From CADCTB01 sp963768975 (GTDB lineage: Bacteria; Actinomycetota; Acidimicrobiia; Acidimicrobiales; AC-14): a stretch of 64,000 nt of DNA. The stretch spans positions 22,307-86,306 of the forward strand of contig CAVYKB010000016.1 in the NCBI GenBank assembly GCA_963768975.1, read 5' to 3'. A program made the translations under genes and the position numbers. Positions 50,367 to 58,596 of this stretch are shown here, piece by piece; the stretch's first letter is position 1; the number at the start of each line of letters is the position of its first letter. The notes beneath the pieces were generated by a model, which worked only from the letters and a program-made list of their open reading frames with translations, made no database searches and had not been told where the DNA came from.

Positions 50367-51557
50367 ATGGCGCGTCGTTCGCTTCGGTCCCTGTCCGTTC
50401 TCGCACTCGCAGCTCTGTTGCTCTCCGCCTGTGGTGACGACGGGGGTGACACGCAAACCGGTACCGGCCAGACGGGTGGTGACACCCGCACGTACGCCAT
50501 CGCCTTCGTCGGGCCCCTCACCGGCGACAACGCCAACCTCGGGATCAACATCCACAACGGGGCCAAGGTGGCCGTCGACCAGGCGAACAAGGCTGGCGGG
50601 CCCAAGATCGAGCTCAAGCCCTTCGACACCCAGGGCGACCCGGCCCAGGCCACCACACTGAAGGAGCGCTTCGTCAACGACCAGTCGATCATCGGGATCG
50701 TCGGGCCGACCTTCTCGGGTGAGACCCGGGCCGTCATGCAGTCGCTGCAGGAGGCCAACTTGGTCATGGTCAGCGCCTCGGCCACAAACGCCGCGCTGCC
50801 GACCGCGGCGCCGAACCAGACGGTGTTCCATCGCCTCGTTCCCGACGACGACGTCCAGGGCAAGGGCGTGGCTGACTACGTGAGCAAGAAGCTGGCGGCC
50901 AAGCGTGCGGCCTACGTCCACGACAACTCCGAGTACGGCAAGGGCCTGGCCGACGGCACCCGCACGCTGATGGAGGGCGCCGGCGTTCCGACGGTGGCCA
51001 ACGAGACCATCGACCCGCGGTCCCAGGACTTCTCGGCGGTGGTCAACCGGCTGCGGACCGCCAACCCGGACCTGATCTTTTACGGGGGCTACTACACCGA
51101 GGGCGGCCGGCTGCGGAAGCAGCTGGTCGACAACAACGTGCGCACCAGGTTTCTCAGCGGCGATGGCAGCCTGGACGCCGGCTTCGTCACCGCCGCCGGC
51201 GCCGCCGGCGCCGAGGGGGCGCAGCTGACCTGCGCGTGCAAGCTGGCCACGGAGGACGCCGGAGGCAAGCTCGGCGACTTCGCCAAGGCCTACCGGCAGC
51301 TGAACAGCGCCGTCCCCGGCACGTACTCCACCGAGGGCTACGACGCGGCCAACCTCCTCATCAAGGGGATCAAGGACGGCAAGACCGACCGCCGGGCGCT
51401 GCTCAACCACGTCGAGAACCTGGGCACGTACCAGGGCGTGGGCAAGGACATCAGCTTCGAGGCCAACGGCAACATCAAGTCGACGGGTGTGTTCGTGTAC
51501 GAGGTCAAGGGCGGCAAGCTCACCGTCCTCGGGACCAGCGAAGAGCTCACGCGGTAG
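50367..51557 (+). CDS. Branched-chain amino acid ABC transporter substrate-binding lipoprotein
   Basis: The protein is the extracytoplasmic receptor of the following transporter. Of 396 residues, the signal ends in LALAALLLSACG (lipobox), and the mature part is a type I periplasmic-binding fold (IAFVGPLTGDNANLGINIHN; GIVGPTFSGETRAVMQSLQE; YVHDNSEYGKGLADGTRTLM). It is the LivK type. ATG 50367 has AGGAGG upstream. The ligand may be branched-chain amino acids or other amides. Confidence 0.92.
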   Translation: MARRSLRSLSVLALAALLLSACGDDGGDTQTGTGQTGGDTRTYAIAFVGPLTGDNANLGINIHNGAKVAVDQANKAGGPKIELKPFDTQGDPAQATTLKERFVNDQSIIGIVGPTFSGETRAVMQSLQEANLVMVSASATNAALPTAAPNQTVFHRLVPDDDVQGKGVADYVSKKLAAKRAAYVHDNSEYGKGLADGTRTLMEGAGVPTVANETIDPRSQDFSAVVNRLRTANPDLIFYGGYYTEGGRLRKQLVDNNVRTRFLSGDGSLDAGFVTAAGAAGAEGAQLTCACKLATEDAGGKLGDFAKAYRQLNSAVPGTYSTEGYDAANLLIKGIKDGKTDRRALLNHVENLGTYQGVGKDISFEANGNIKSTGVFVYEVKGGKLTVLGTSEELTR

Positions 51558-51587
51558 CAGCCGGCCATCGACGCCTGCTTCTCCTGC

Positions 51588-52523
51588 CTGGCGGACCAGT
51601 TCTGGCCCCAAACCGTCGATGGGCTGACGCTCGGCGCCATCTACGCCCTCATCGCTCTGGGCTACACCCTCGTCTACGGCGTCCTCCGGCTGATCAACTT
51701 CGCCCACTCCGAGATCTTCATGGTGGGCATCTTCGCCAGCCTGTTCGCCATGCACGCCATCGGGCTGGATCCCGCCGATCCAGCCCGCACCGGCGTTGCG
51801 CTCGTCCTCACCATCCTCTTCGTCATGGTGGTGGCCATGGCCGTCTCGGGACTGACCGCGGTGGCCATGGAGCGGGTCGCCTACCGGCCTCTGCGCCGGC
51901 GTAACGCACCGAGGCTGGCGTTCCTCATCGCCGCCGTCGGCCTGTCGTTCATCCTCCAGGAGCTCTTCGCGCTGCGCTACGGACGCAACCAGCTCGGCTT
52001 CCCCCGGGTGCTGGAGAAGGAGCAGCTCTTCTCGCTCGGCGGGGCGAACGTGCGCACGGACAAGGTGCTGGTCGTCGTGGCCGCTTTGCTGCTGATGATC
52101 GGACTCGACCGGTTCGTCTCCCGCTCTCGCCTGGGGCGGGGCATCCGGGCGACGGCGCAGGATCCCTCGACGGCGGCGCTGATGGGGGTGGACATCAACC
52201 GGGTGGTGGCGCTGACGTTCCTGCTCGGCGGGCTGCTGGCAGGGGCGGCGGGCACGCTGTTCGGCATCTTCTTCGAGGCGGCGCGGTACAACATCGGCTT
52301 CCTGCCGGGGATCAAGGCGTTCACGGCTGCAGTGCTGGGTGGGATCGGGAACATTCGAGGCGCGTTGTTGGGCGGCTTCCTGCTCGGGTTGCTCGAGAAC
52401 TGGGGGGCGACGGTTCTCGGCGGTGAGTGGAAGGACGTCTTTGCCTTCTCCGTCTTGGTCCTGGTACTGCTGTTCCGTCCGACTGGGCTGTTGGGTGAGT
52501 CTCTGGCGCGTGCTCGTGCGTAG
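51588..52523 (+). CDS. livH: Branched-chain amino acid ABC transporter permease LivH
   Basis: LivH is one of two membrane permeases of the Liv transporter. The protein has about eight membrane helices, with TLGAIYALIALGYTLVYGVL and LRLINFAHSEIFMVGIFASL near the start and GGIGNIRGALLGGFLLGLLE later. No ATG, GTG or TTG lies between the livK stop (51557) and the conserved region; CTG 51588 gives LADQFWPQTVDGL, the expected position. A start at ATG 51720 would delete the first helix. The 3' end overlaps the next gene. Confidence 0.85.
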   Translation: MADQFWPQTVDGLTLGAIYALIALGYTLVYGVLRLINFAHSEIFMVGIFASLFAMHAIGLDPADPARTGVALVLTILFVMVVAMAVSGLTAVAMERVAYRPLRRRNAPRLAFLIAAVGLSFILQELFALRYGRNQLGFPRVLEKEQLFSLGGANVRTDKVLVVVAALLLMIGLDRFVSRSRLGRGIRATAQDPSTAALMGVDINRVVALTFLLGGLLAGAAGTLFGIFFEAARYNIGFLPGIKAFTAAVLGGIGNIRGALLGGFLLGLLENWGATVLGGEWKDVFAFSVLVLVLLFRPTGLLGESLARARA

Positions 52524-54432
52524 GGCCCGGCGGGGCGGGTTCTCGCCGGTTCTGACGGTTCAGCGCTGGTGGACGGCGCAGACGCGGCTTGTGCGCATCC
52601 TTCTTGCACTTGCCTGCCTTGCTGCGGCTGCTCTTCTGCCGTTGGGACTCTCGCCGTACTGGCAGGGGGTCCTGTTCTTTCCTGTCGGCGTGTACGTCTT
52701 GCTGGCCTTGGGGCTGAACATCGTGGTGGGGCAGGCGGGGTTGCTGGACCTGGGGTACGTGGCCTTCTATGCGGTCGGGGCCTACACGACGGCCATGTTC
52801 ACGACCTCCGGCGGGCTGTCGGGATGGGCGGCGCTACCTCTGGCCATCGTCTTTGCTGCGCTCGCCGGCGTCCTGCTGGGGGCGCCGACGTTGCGGTTGC
52901 GGGGCGACTACCTGGCGATCGTCACGTTCGGGTTCGGGGAGATCGCCCATACCGTCGCCCGGAACTCGGCGGCGCTGGGTGAGGCGCGGGGGATCGCCAA
53001 CATCCCCCACCCCGCCGGCGGTTTCCGGTTGTCACCGCTTCCCTATTACGAGCTGACGCTCGGGGCCATCGTGCTGACGGTGCTGATCATCGTCCGGCTG
53101 TCGCGGTCTCGCGTGGGGCGGGCATGGGCCGCCATCCGGGAGGACGAGGACGCCGCCGAGGCCATGGGAGTGCCGGCGTTCAAGATGAAGCTGTGGGCGT
53201 TCGCGGTCGGGGCGGCCATCGGCGGCCTGGGTGGGTGGCTGTACGCCTCCCGGGTGAGCTTCATCAACCCGGACAACTTCCTGTTCTTCCTGTCGCTGAT
53301 CATCCTGTCCGCGGTCGTCATGGGCGGGATGGGGTCGATCACCGGGGTCATCGCCGGCGCCTTCGCCATCGCTTTCATCCCCGAGTACCTGCGGGAGGCG
53401 GCGGCCGGCGAGACCCTCACCCGGTGGTTGAACACCCTCATCGGCGGCAACGCCGGCGACATCACCGAGTACCGGGTGCTGCTTTTCGGCGTCGCCCTTG
53501 TGGCCGTGGTGGTGTTCCGGCCCCAGGGCCTGTTCCCCAGCCGCCGGCGGGCGGCCGAGCTCGGCGCCGCCGTCCTGGGCTCCGATGACGACCTGCCCGC
53601 GCTCACGTCGGTCGACGCCACCGCGGTGCACGAGCCCGTAGACCTGAGCCGGGACGGGCAGGTGGCCGGCGAGCCACTGCTGGAACTGGACGGCCTGCGG
53701 GTGGTGTTCGGTGGGGTCGTCGCTCTCGACGACCTGGACCTCACGGTGGGCCAGGGCGAGATCGTCGCCGTCATCGGGCCCAACGGCGCCGGCAAGACCA
53801 CGTTCTTCAACGCCATCACCGGCGTCTCCCGGGCCGAGGCCGGCGCCGTGCGCCTGGCCGGCAGCAAGCTGGGCGGGCGCTACCCGCACGAGCGGACGGT
53901 GGCCGGGCTGGCCCGGACTTTCCAGAACATCCGGCTATTCCCGGAGATGACCGCGCTGGAGAACGTGATGGTGGGAGTCGACGCCCGCCATCGCACCAGT
54001 GTCCCCGGTGCCATCCTCGGCCTTCCCCGCCACCGGCGGGAGGAGCGGGAAGCGGCGGAGGAGGCCCGCCGGCTGCTCGCCCTGGTCGGCATCGCCCACC
54101 GGGCCGGCGACGTGGCCCGGAACCTGCCCTACGGCGACCAGCGCCGCCTGGAGATCGCCCGGGCCGTCGCCACCCGGCCCCGGATCCTGCTGCTCGACGA
54201 GCCGGGCGCGGGCATGAACCAGACCGAGAAGCGGGGCCTGGTCGACCTGATCCGCCGCCTACGCGACACCGGCCTGACGATCGTCCTCATCGAGCACGAC
54301 ATGGGCTTGGTCATGGGCATTTCCGACCGCGTCGTGGTGCTGGACTTCGGCGAGAAGATCGCCGACGGCCGGCCGGCGGATGTCCAAGCCGACCCTCGGG
54401 TGATCGAGGCCTATCTGGGCGCCCCTACCTAG
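52516..54432 (+). CDS. LivM-LivG fusion: permease joined to ABC ATPase
   Basis: This 638-residue protein joins the second permease (LivM, about residues 20-340: LGLNIVVGQAGLLDLGYVAF; GVLLGAPTLRLRGDYLAIVT) to a LivG ATPase (about 380-638). The ATPase has Walker A GPNGAGKTTF, signature NLPYGDQRRLEIARAVATRP, and Walker B ILLLDEPGAGMN. The linker region holds a short acidic stretch (GSDDDLPALTSVDA). The GTG at 52516 overlaps the livH stop; other GTGs at 52495 and 52510 are possible. In most genomes livM and livG are separate. Confidence 0.9.
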   Translation: MRRARRGGFSPVLTVQRWWTAQTRLVRILLALACLAAAALLPLGLSPYWQGVLFFPVGVYVLLALGLNIVVGQAGLLDLGYVAFYAVGAYTTAMFTTSGGLSGWAALPLAIVFAALAGVLLGAPTLRLRGDYLAIVTFGFGEIAHTVARNSAALGEARGIANIPHPAGGFRLSPLPYYELTLGAIVLTVLIIVRLSRSRVGRAWAAIREDEDAAEAMGVPAFKMKLWAFAVGAAIGGLGGWLYASRVSFINPDNFLFFLSLIILSAVVMGGMGSITGVIAGAFAIAFIPEYLREAAAGETLTRWLNTLIGGNAGDITEYRVLLFGVALVAVVVFRPQGLFPSRRRAAELGAAVLGSDDDLPALTSVDATAVHEPVDLSRDGQVAGEPLLELDGLRVVFGGVVALDDLDLTVGQGEIVAVIGPNGAGKTTFFNAITGVSRAEAGAVRLAGSKLGGRYPHERTVAGLARTFQNIRLFPEMTALENVMVGVDARHRTSVPGAILGLPRHRREEREAAEEARRLLALVGIAHRAGDVARNLPYGDQRRLEIARAVATRPRILLLDEPGAGMNQTEKRGLVDLIRRLRDTGLTIVLIEHDMGLVMGISDRVVVLDFGEKIADGRPADVQADPRVIEAYLGAPT

Positions 54433-55158
54433 GTGGCCTCGCTCCTCGAGCTCGACGATGTCGTCGCCCACTACGGCGGCGTCCAGGCCCTGAAGGGCGT
54501 GTCGCTGCGGGTGGAGGAGGGGGAGGTGGTGACCCTCGTCGGGGCCAACGGCGCCGGCAAGACGTCGACCCTCGCCGCCATTTCCGGCCTCCTGGCGCCC
54601 ACGTCGGGGACGATCCGGCTGTCCGGGAAGGACCTGGCCGGTGTCCCGGCGCACGCCCGGGTGACCATGGGCATCTGCCAGGCGCCGGAGGGGCGACGTG
54701 TCTTCCCCGGCATGACCGTCATGGAGAACCTAGAGATGGGCGCCTACGCGCGGCGGGCCAAGCGGGCGGCGCTCAAGCCGGACCTCGACAGGGTCTTCGA
54801 CCTGTTTCCCCGCCTGGCCGAGCGCCGTGAGCAGGCCGGCGGCACGCTCTCCGGTGGCGAGCAACAGATGCTGGCCATGGGCCGGGCTCTCATGGCCCGG
54901 CCCCGCGTCCTGCTCCTGGACGAACCGTCGATGGGCCTGGCACCGAAGCTTGTGACCCAGATCTTCGACATCGTGACCGAGATCAACGGCCAGGGCACGA
55001 CCGTCCTGTTGGTCGAGCAGAATGCGGCCCAGGCCCTCCAGCGGGCCGACCGGGCCTACGTGATGGAGGCGGGCCGGATCGTCCGCAGCGACGACGCTGC
55101 CACCCTGCTCGACGATGAGTCGGTCAGAGCGGCGTATCTCGGCGGCTCGGTAACGTGA
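54433..55158 (+). CDS. livF: Branched-chain amino acid ABC transporter ATPase LivF
   Basis: LivF is the second ATPase of the Liv transporter. The 241-residue protein has Walker A GANGAGKTSTL, signature LSGGEQQMLAMGRALMARPR and Walker B VLLLDEPSMGLAP. GTG 54433 directly follows the fusion gene stop. Its last 35 bp overlap the convergent Rv2466c-like gene. Confidence 0.93.
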   Translation: MASLLELDDVVAHYGGVQALKGVSLRVEEGEVVTLVGANGAGKTSTLAAISGLLAPTSGTIRLSGKDLAGVPAHARVTMGICQAPEGRRVFPGMTVMENLEMGAYARRAKRAALKPDLDRVFDLFPRLAERREQAGGTLSGGEQQMLAMGRALMARPRVLLLDEPSMGLAPKLVTQIFDIVTEINGQGTTVLLVEQNAAQALQRADRAYVMEAGRIVRSDDAATLLDDESVRAAYLGGSVT

Positions 55159-55711
55159 AGTCGCGGGACCGCTTCAGCTCGTAGAAGCCGGGGTTACGGG
55201 CCAGGGCGACGACGTGGTCCCAGAGTTGCGCCGCGGCCTCGCCCTTCGGTGCCGGCTCCATGACGGGGCCGCAGATGCCCACGTCGCCGTCGAGCACAAG
55301 GATCGGCACGCCGACGTCGTCGCCGACGACGCGGGTCGCCTCGTCCATCGACCAGCGGATCTCGGCGTCCCACCGCTCCTCGCCGGCGGCCGCCAGGTAC
55401 CTGGGGTCGAGGCCGGCGGTCTCCAGCGCCGCGGCCACTGCGTCGAGCGAGCTGTCCTCCTGCCCGTGGAAACGGGCGCCGACCTCGGTGTAGAGCCGCC
55501 CGATCGGCTCGTCGCCTTGGTCGGCCCACACCGCCTCGACGATCCGCAGCGCGCCCTGCGCCGTCGACGCCGGCTTCTGGTTCTTGATGTCCAGGCTGTA
55601 CGCCCGCCACCGGACGCTGACGTTGCGCTGCGGCGCCACCTCGAGCACCCAGCGCGACGTTCGCCACGTCCAGGGGCACCCGGGGTCGAAGAAGAAGTCT
55701 AGAGACGTCAA
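55124..55711 (-). CDS. DsbA-fold thiol protein, Rv2466c-like, with CPWT active site
   Basis: The 195-residue protein resembles mycobacterial Rv2466c, a mycothiol-dependent nitroreductase with a DsbA-like fold: FFFDPGCPWTWRTSRWVLEV, RWRAYSLDIKN, RFHGQEDSSLDAVAAALETA and GVPILVLDGDVGICGPVMEP. The active site here is CPWT rather than CPWC, so only one of the two Cys is kept. That could still allow a monothiol mechanism with mycothiol. The start is TTG 55711. It converges with livF. Confidence 0.75.
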   Translation of the reverse strand: MTSLDFFFDPGCPWTWRTSRWVLEVAPQRNVSVRWRAYSLDIKNQKPASTAQGALRIVEAVWADQGDEPIGRLYTEVGARFHGQEDSSLDAVAAALETAGLDPRYLAAAGEERWDAEIRWSMDEATRVVGDDVGVPILVLDGDVGICGPVMEPAPKGEAAAQLWDHVVALARNPGFYELKRSRDFTLPSRRDTPL

Positions 55712-55734
55712 GACAGGAGGAGCCTAAACGCCGG

Positions 55735-55740
55735 TACGGT
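55735..55740 (+). promoter_or_regulatory. Leaderless -10 element of larE
   Basis: TACGGT lies 7 nt before the GTG at 55748, favouring that start over the in-frame GTG at 55739. Confidence 0.5.
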
Positions 55741-55747
55741 GGACGCC

Positions 55748-56527
55748 GTGATCGATGTCCTCCGTCAGCGGCTGCGCGAGCTCGACCGGGTGGCGGTGGC
55801 CTTCAGCGGTGGCGCCGACTCCGCCTTCCTGGCGTGGGTGGCCAACGACACGCTGGGGCCCGAGCGCGTGCTGGCGGTGACCGCGATCTCCCCCTCGCTG
55901 GCCGGCGAGGAAGCCGCCGACTGCGCGTCGCTGGCCGAGGAGTGGGGCCTGCGGTGGGCGCCGGTCGACACCGATGAGCTGGACCGGCCCGAGTACGTCG
56001 CCAACGGCACCGACCGCTGCTACCACTGCAAGACCGAGCTGATGGATGCCGTTCGCCCCCTGGCCGCAGCCGAGGGCGCCACCGTCGTCCTGGGCGTGAA
56101 CGTCGATGACCTGGGCGACCACCGGCCCGGCCAGGCGGCCGCCGGCGAGCGGGGGGCAGTGTTCCCTCTCGTCGACGCCGGCTTCACCAAGGCCGCCGTC
56201 CGCCAGGCGTCCCGCGAGCTCGGGTTGCGCACCTGGGACAAGCCGGCGGCCGCATGCCTGGCCTCACGCATCCCCTACGGAACGCCGGTGACCCTGCGGA
56301 CGCTCGACGGCGTGGGCCGGGCCGAGGCCGCCCTCCACCGGCTCGGGTTCCGCCAGGTCCGGGTGCGCCACCACGGCGAGGTGGCCCGGGTCGAGGTCGA
56401 GCTCGACGACCTGCCGGCGGTCCTGCGGCGGCGGGAGGAGGTCGTGGTCGCAGTCAAGGGCGCCGGCTACCGGTGGGTCTCCCTCGACCTCGAGGGCTTC
56501 CGCTCCGGCAACCTCAACCCCCGCTGA
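55748..56527 (+). CDS. larE: LarE-like ATP-dependent sacrificial sulfur transferase
   Basis: LarE donates its own Cys sulfur to the nickel-pincer cofactor of lactate racemase. The 259-residue protein has the PP-loop motif AFSGGADSAFLAWVAND, NGTDRCYHCKTELMDAVRPL, LGVNVDDLGDHRPGQAAAGE and PAAACLASRIPYGTPV, where the Cys is the usual sulfur donor position. larB and larC are not in the window, so its partner is unknown. It is divergent from the Rv2466c-like gene. Confidence 0.85.
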   Translation: MIDVLRQRLRELDRVAVAFSGGADSAFLAWVANDTLGPERVLAVTAISPSLAGEEAADCASLAEEWGLRWAPVDTDELDRPEYVANGTDRCYHCKTELMDAVRPLAAAEGATVVLGVNVDDLGDHRPGQAAAGERGAVFPLVDAGFTKAAVRQASRELGLRTWDKPAAACLASRIPYGTPVTLRTLDGVGRAEAALHRLGFRQVRVRHHGEVARVEVELDDLPAVLRRREEVVVAVKGAGYRWVSLDLEGFRSGNLNPR

Positions 56528-56561
56528 CCCTCAGCCGCCGACCGTGTGACGTGACGGGGCC

Positions 56562-57761
56562 TCAGGCCCCGTACTTCGCGAGGCGGCCGGCGACATTCAG
56601 CATGATCGGCATGAGCTCCCGGGCCGGGCGGCGCCCAAGGGCGCCATGTATGCAGTAGCGCTCGCCGAAGCGCTCGGTCTGGTCGCGGCCCACCTGCTCG
56701 CCGTGCAGCAGGACGGGCACGGAGTGCCACGAGTGGGCCGCCATCTGGCTGGGGGTGGCGTGGTCACCGGTGACGGCCACCACGTCGGGGTTCATGGCCA
56801 TGAGCTGGGGGACGACGGCATCGAGGCCCTCGATGGCGGCCACCTTTCCGTCGAAGTCGCCGTCCTCGCCGGTGGAGTCCGACGGCTTGTGGTGGAAGAA
56901 GAACAGGTCGTAGTCGTCCCAGTGCTCCTTCAGCAGCAGGATCTGCTCGTCGATCGTGGTCGGCGGGCCGACGACGTCCATGCCCACCAGGCGGCCGATG
57001 CCCCGGTACATCGGATAGATGGCGTCGGCGGCGGCCCGCAGGCCGTAGCGCTCCTGGACGGTGGGGAGCTGGCGGTGCGAGTCGAGGCCACGCAGGAGAA
57101 TGGCGTTGGCCTTGGGCTGCTCGGCGAGGATGTGGCGGGCCTGGCGGTCGATCTCGGCGACCACCTCGGCGGTGTGGGTGGCGGCCCGGGTCTGAGCCAT
57201 TGGGGCGAGGGGGGCGCAGCCGGTCTTCTGGGGGTCGGTGTCGTCGACGTGAGGGTCGAGATCGGCGCCCCGGAGCACAACGAGCACCCGGTGCTGGGCC
57301 TCGTGGACGAACAGCACCTCGACGTCGGGCACCGAGACGCCCTCGTTGAGGCGGCGGACGACCTCCAGCGCCTCAAGGTCGGGTAGCCGACCGGCCCGGC
57401 GGTCGGTGATGATGCCCTGCTCGTCGATGGTGGCTAGGTTGCCCCGGGCGGCGACGTCGCCGGGGTTGAGGTGCACGTCGAGGCCGGCGGCCGACAGTGC
57501 CCCCCGGCCCAGGTGGTAGTCGAACGGGTCGTACCCGAAGAGCGAGAGGTGAGCGGGGCCGGAGCCCGGCGTGATGCCAGGCCCGACGGGATCGAGCAGG
57601 CCGGTCATGCCGGCGCCGGCCAGCTCGTCGAGGTTGGGGGTGTCGGCCTCCTCCAGTTCCGTGCCCCGGTTGGCCGTGGCGAACCCCCCCAGGCCGTCGA
57701 GGACGACCAGCAGGATCTTGCTGGTCGACGGTTGAACAAGGGTGGCTAGATCGAACGTCAT
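56562..57761 (-). CDS. apgM: 2,3-bisphosphoglycerate-independent phosphoglycerate mutase, archaeal type
   Basis: ApgM interconverts 3- and 2-phosphoglycerate with metal. The 399-residue protein has ILLVVLDGLGGFA, TPNLDELAGAGMTGLLDPVG, GSGPAHLSLFGYDPFDYHLG (phospho-Ser region), LFFFHHKPSDSTGEDGDFDG and VVAVTGDHATPSQMAAHSWH, all family metal and catalytic motifs. ATG 57761 has GGAGGG upstream and TACGCT 9 nt upstream. Confidence 0.93.
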   Translation of the reverse strand: MTFDLATLVQPSTSKILLVVLDGLGGFATANRGTELEEADTPNLDELAGAGMTGLLDPVGPGITPGSGPAHLSLFGYDPFDYHLGRGALSAAGLDVHLNPGDVAARGNLATIDEQGIITDRRAGRLPDLEALEVVRRLNEGVSVPDVEVLFVHEAQHRVLVVLRGADLDPHVDDTDPQKTGCAPLAPMAQTRAATHTAEVVAEIDRQARHILAEQPKANAILLRGLDSHRQLPTVQERYGLRAAADAIYPMYRGIGRLVGMDVVGPPTTIDEQILLLKEHWDDYDLFFFHHKPSDSTGEDGDFDGKVAAIEGLDAVVPQLMAMNPDVVAVTGDHATPSQMAAHSWHSVPVLLHGEQVGRDQTERFGERYCIHGALGRRPARELMPIMLNVAGRLAKYGA

Positions 57762-57798
57762 AGTCCCTCCAGCGTAGGGGGTCGCCGGAGGCGCTCCG

Positions 57799-58317
57799 TC
57801 AGGCCGGCGCCGGCTCTATCAGGTAGCCACGGGAGCGGACGGTACGGATGGCCAGGCCCACGGGGGTCAGCCGCCGGCGGAGACGCAGCACGTGGACGTC
57901 GAGAGCGTTGCGGCCCGGGGCGCCGGCGGGCCAGCCGGCCCGTATCAGCAGTTCCCGGCTGGTGACCGCGCCCAGCCGCTCGAGTAGGGCCTCGGCGAGC
58001 CGGGCCTCGAGTGGGGGGAGTGCCACCCAGGCGCCGTTGACCCGCAGCACGCCGAAGTCGTCCAGCACCGGGCCGGTGGGGGCGCGGCCGTTGTGGCCGT
58101 TCATGGGCTGATGGTTCTGGCTGCGGATGGCCAGGGCGTTCACCCGGGCCCTCACCTCGGCTTCCTCCGCCGGCACCCGGATCCAGTCCTCCAGGCAGTC
58201 GCCCACCTGTGGCAGCTCCTGGCCGTCGGGAACGAGCAGCAGCCGCGGCTTCCCCGCTTGGCTGATTCGGGACCGCCGGGACTCTTCCTCCGGCCACTTG
58301 ACCATGGCGACGTCCAT
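57799..58317 (-). CDS. Winged-helix (OmpR/PhoB-type) regulator with atypical receiver
   Basis: The 172-residue protein has a C-terminal Trans_reg_C winged helix (LPPLEARLAEALLERLGAVT; NALDVHVLRLRRRLTPVGLA; IRTVRSRGYLI). The N-terminal 85 residues are too short for a full receiver and lack the phospho-Asp pattern (RLLLVPDGQELPQVGDCLED). It may be a phosphorylation-independent regulator. ATG 58317 has TATGGT 8 nt upstream. tRNA-Gly lies divergent, about 100 bp away. Confidence 0.75.
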   Translation of the reverse strand: MDVAMVKWPEEESRRSRISQAGKPRLLLVPDGQELPQVGDCLEDWIRVPAEEAEVRARVNALAIRSQNHQPMNGHNGRAPTGPVLDDFGVLRVNGAWVALPPLEARLAEALLERLGAVTSRELLIRAGWPAGAPGRNALDVHVLRLRRRLTPVGLAIRTVRSRGYLIEPAPA

Positions 58318-58325
58318 CGCTGACG

Positions 58326-58331
58326 ACCATA
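58326..58331 (-). promoter_or_regulatory. Leaderless -10 element of the winged-helix regulator
   Basis: TATGGT on the minus strand lies 8 nt before the ATG at 58317. Confidence 0.45.
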
Positions 58332-58419
58332 GGGACGGAACGTTGCCGCGGTGTTTCGCCCGGGTGAACTACCGGTCGCGGCGCCGGCGGCCGGCGCCGG
58401 CGGTAAGGTGGAGCACCTC

Positions 58420-58490
58420 GCGGGCGTAGTTCAGAGGCAGAACATCAGCTTCCCAAGCTGAGAACGCGAGTTCGATTCTCGTCGCCCGCT
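58420..58490 (+). tRNA. tRNA-Gly (CCC)
   Basis: GCGGGCG pairs with CGCCCGC as the acceptor stem, the anticodon stem TCAGC/GCTGA closes the loop TTCCCAA with anticodon CCC, and the T arm is CGAGT-TCGATT-type. The discriminator is T and CCA is not encoded. It is the likely attachment site of the element that follows. Confidence 0.95.
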
Positions 58491-58596
58491 CGCACAAAAG
58501 CCCTGGTCAGAGGGCATATTGACCACCCTAGGGCGCCTTTGTCGAAGGCGACATTGCCGTTTGGGCCACAACGGGCCACCGCTGGGGCCGCTGTGT
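58491..58596. other. tRNA-Gly to integrase gap, probable attL side
   Basis: This 106-bp stretch between the tRNA 3' end and the integrase has several short repeats: TGGTCA and TGACCA as an inverted pair, TGTCG/CGACA, and a GGGCCAC direct repeat. Such repeats are typical of integrase arm sites. I found no second copy of the tRNA 3' end in the window. Confidence 0.45.

Noticed and set aside
47550..51755. A 1401-residue open frame on the minus strand
   Set aside because: It is antisense to groEL, the lipoprotein, hemQ and livK; composition is repetitive Gly/Val/Leu/His typical of GC-rich shadow frames.
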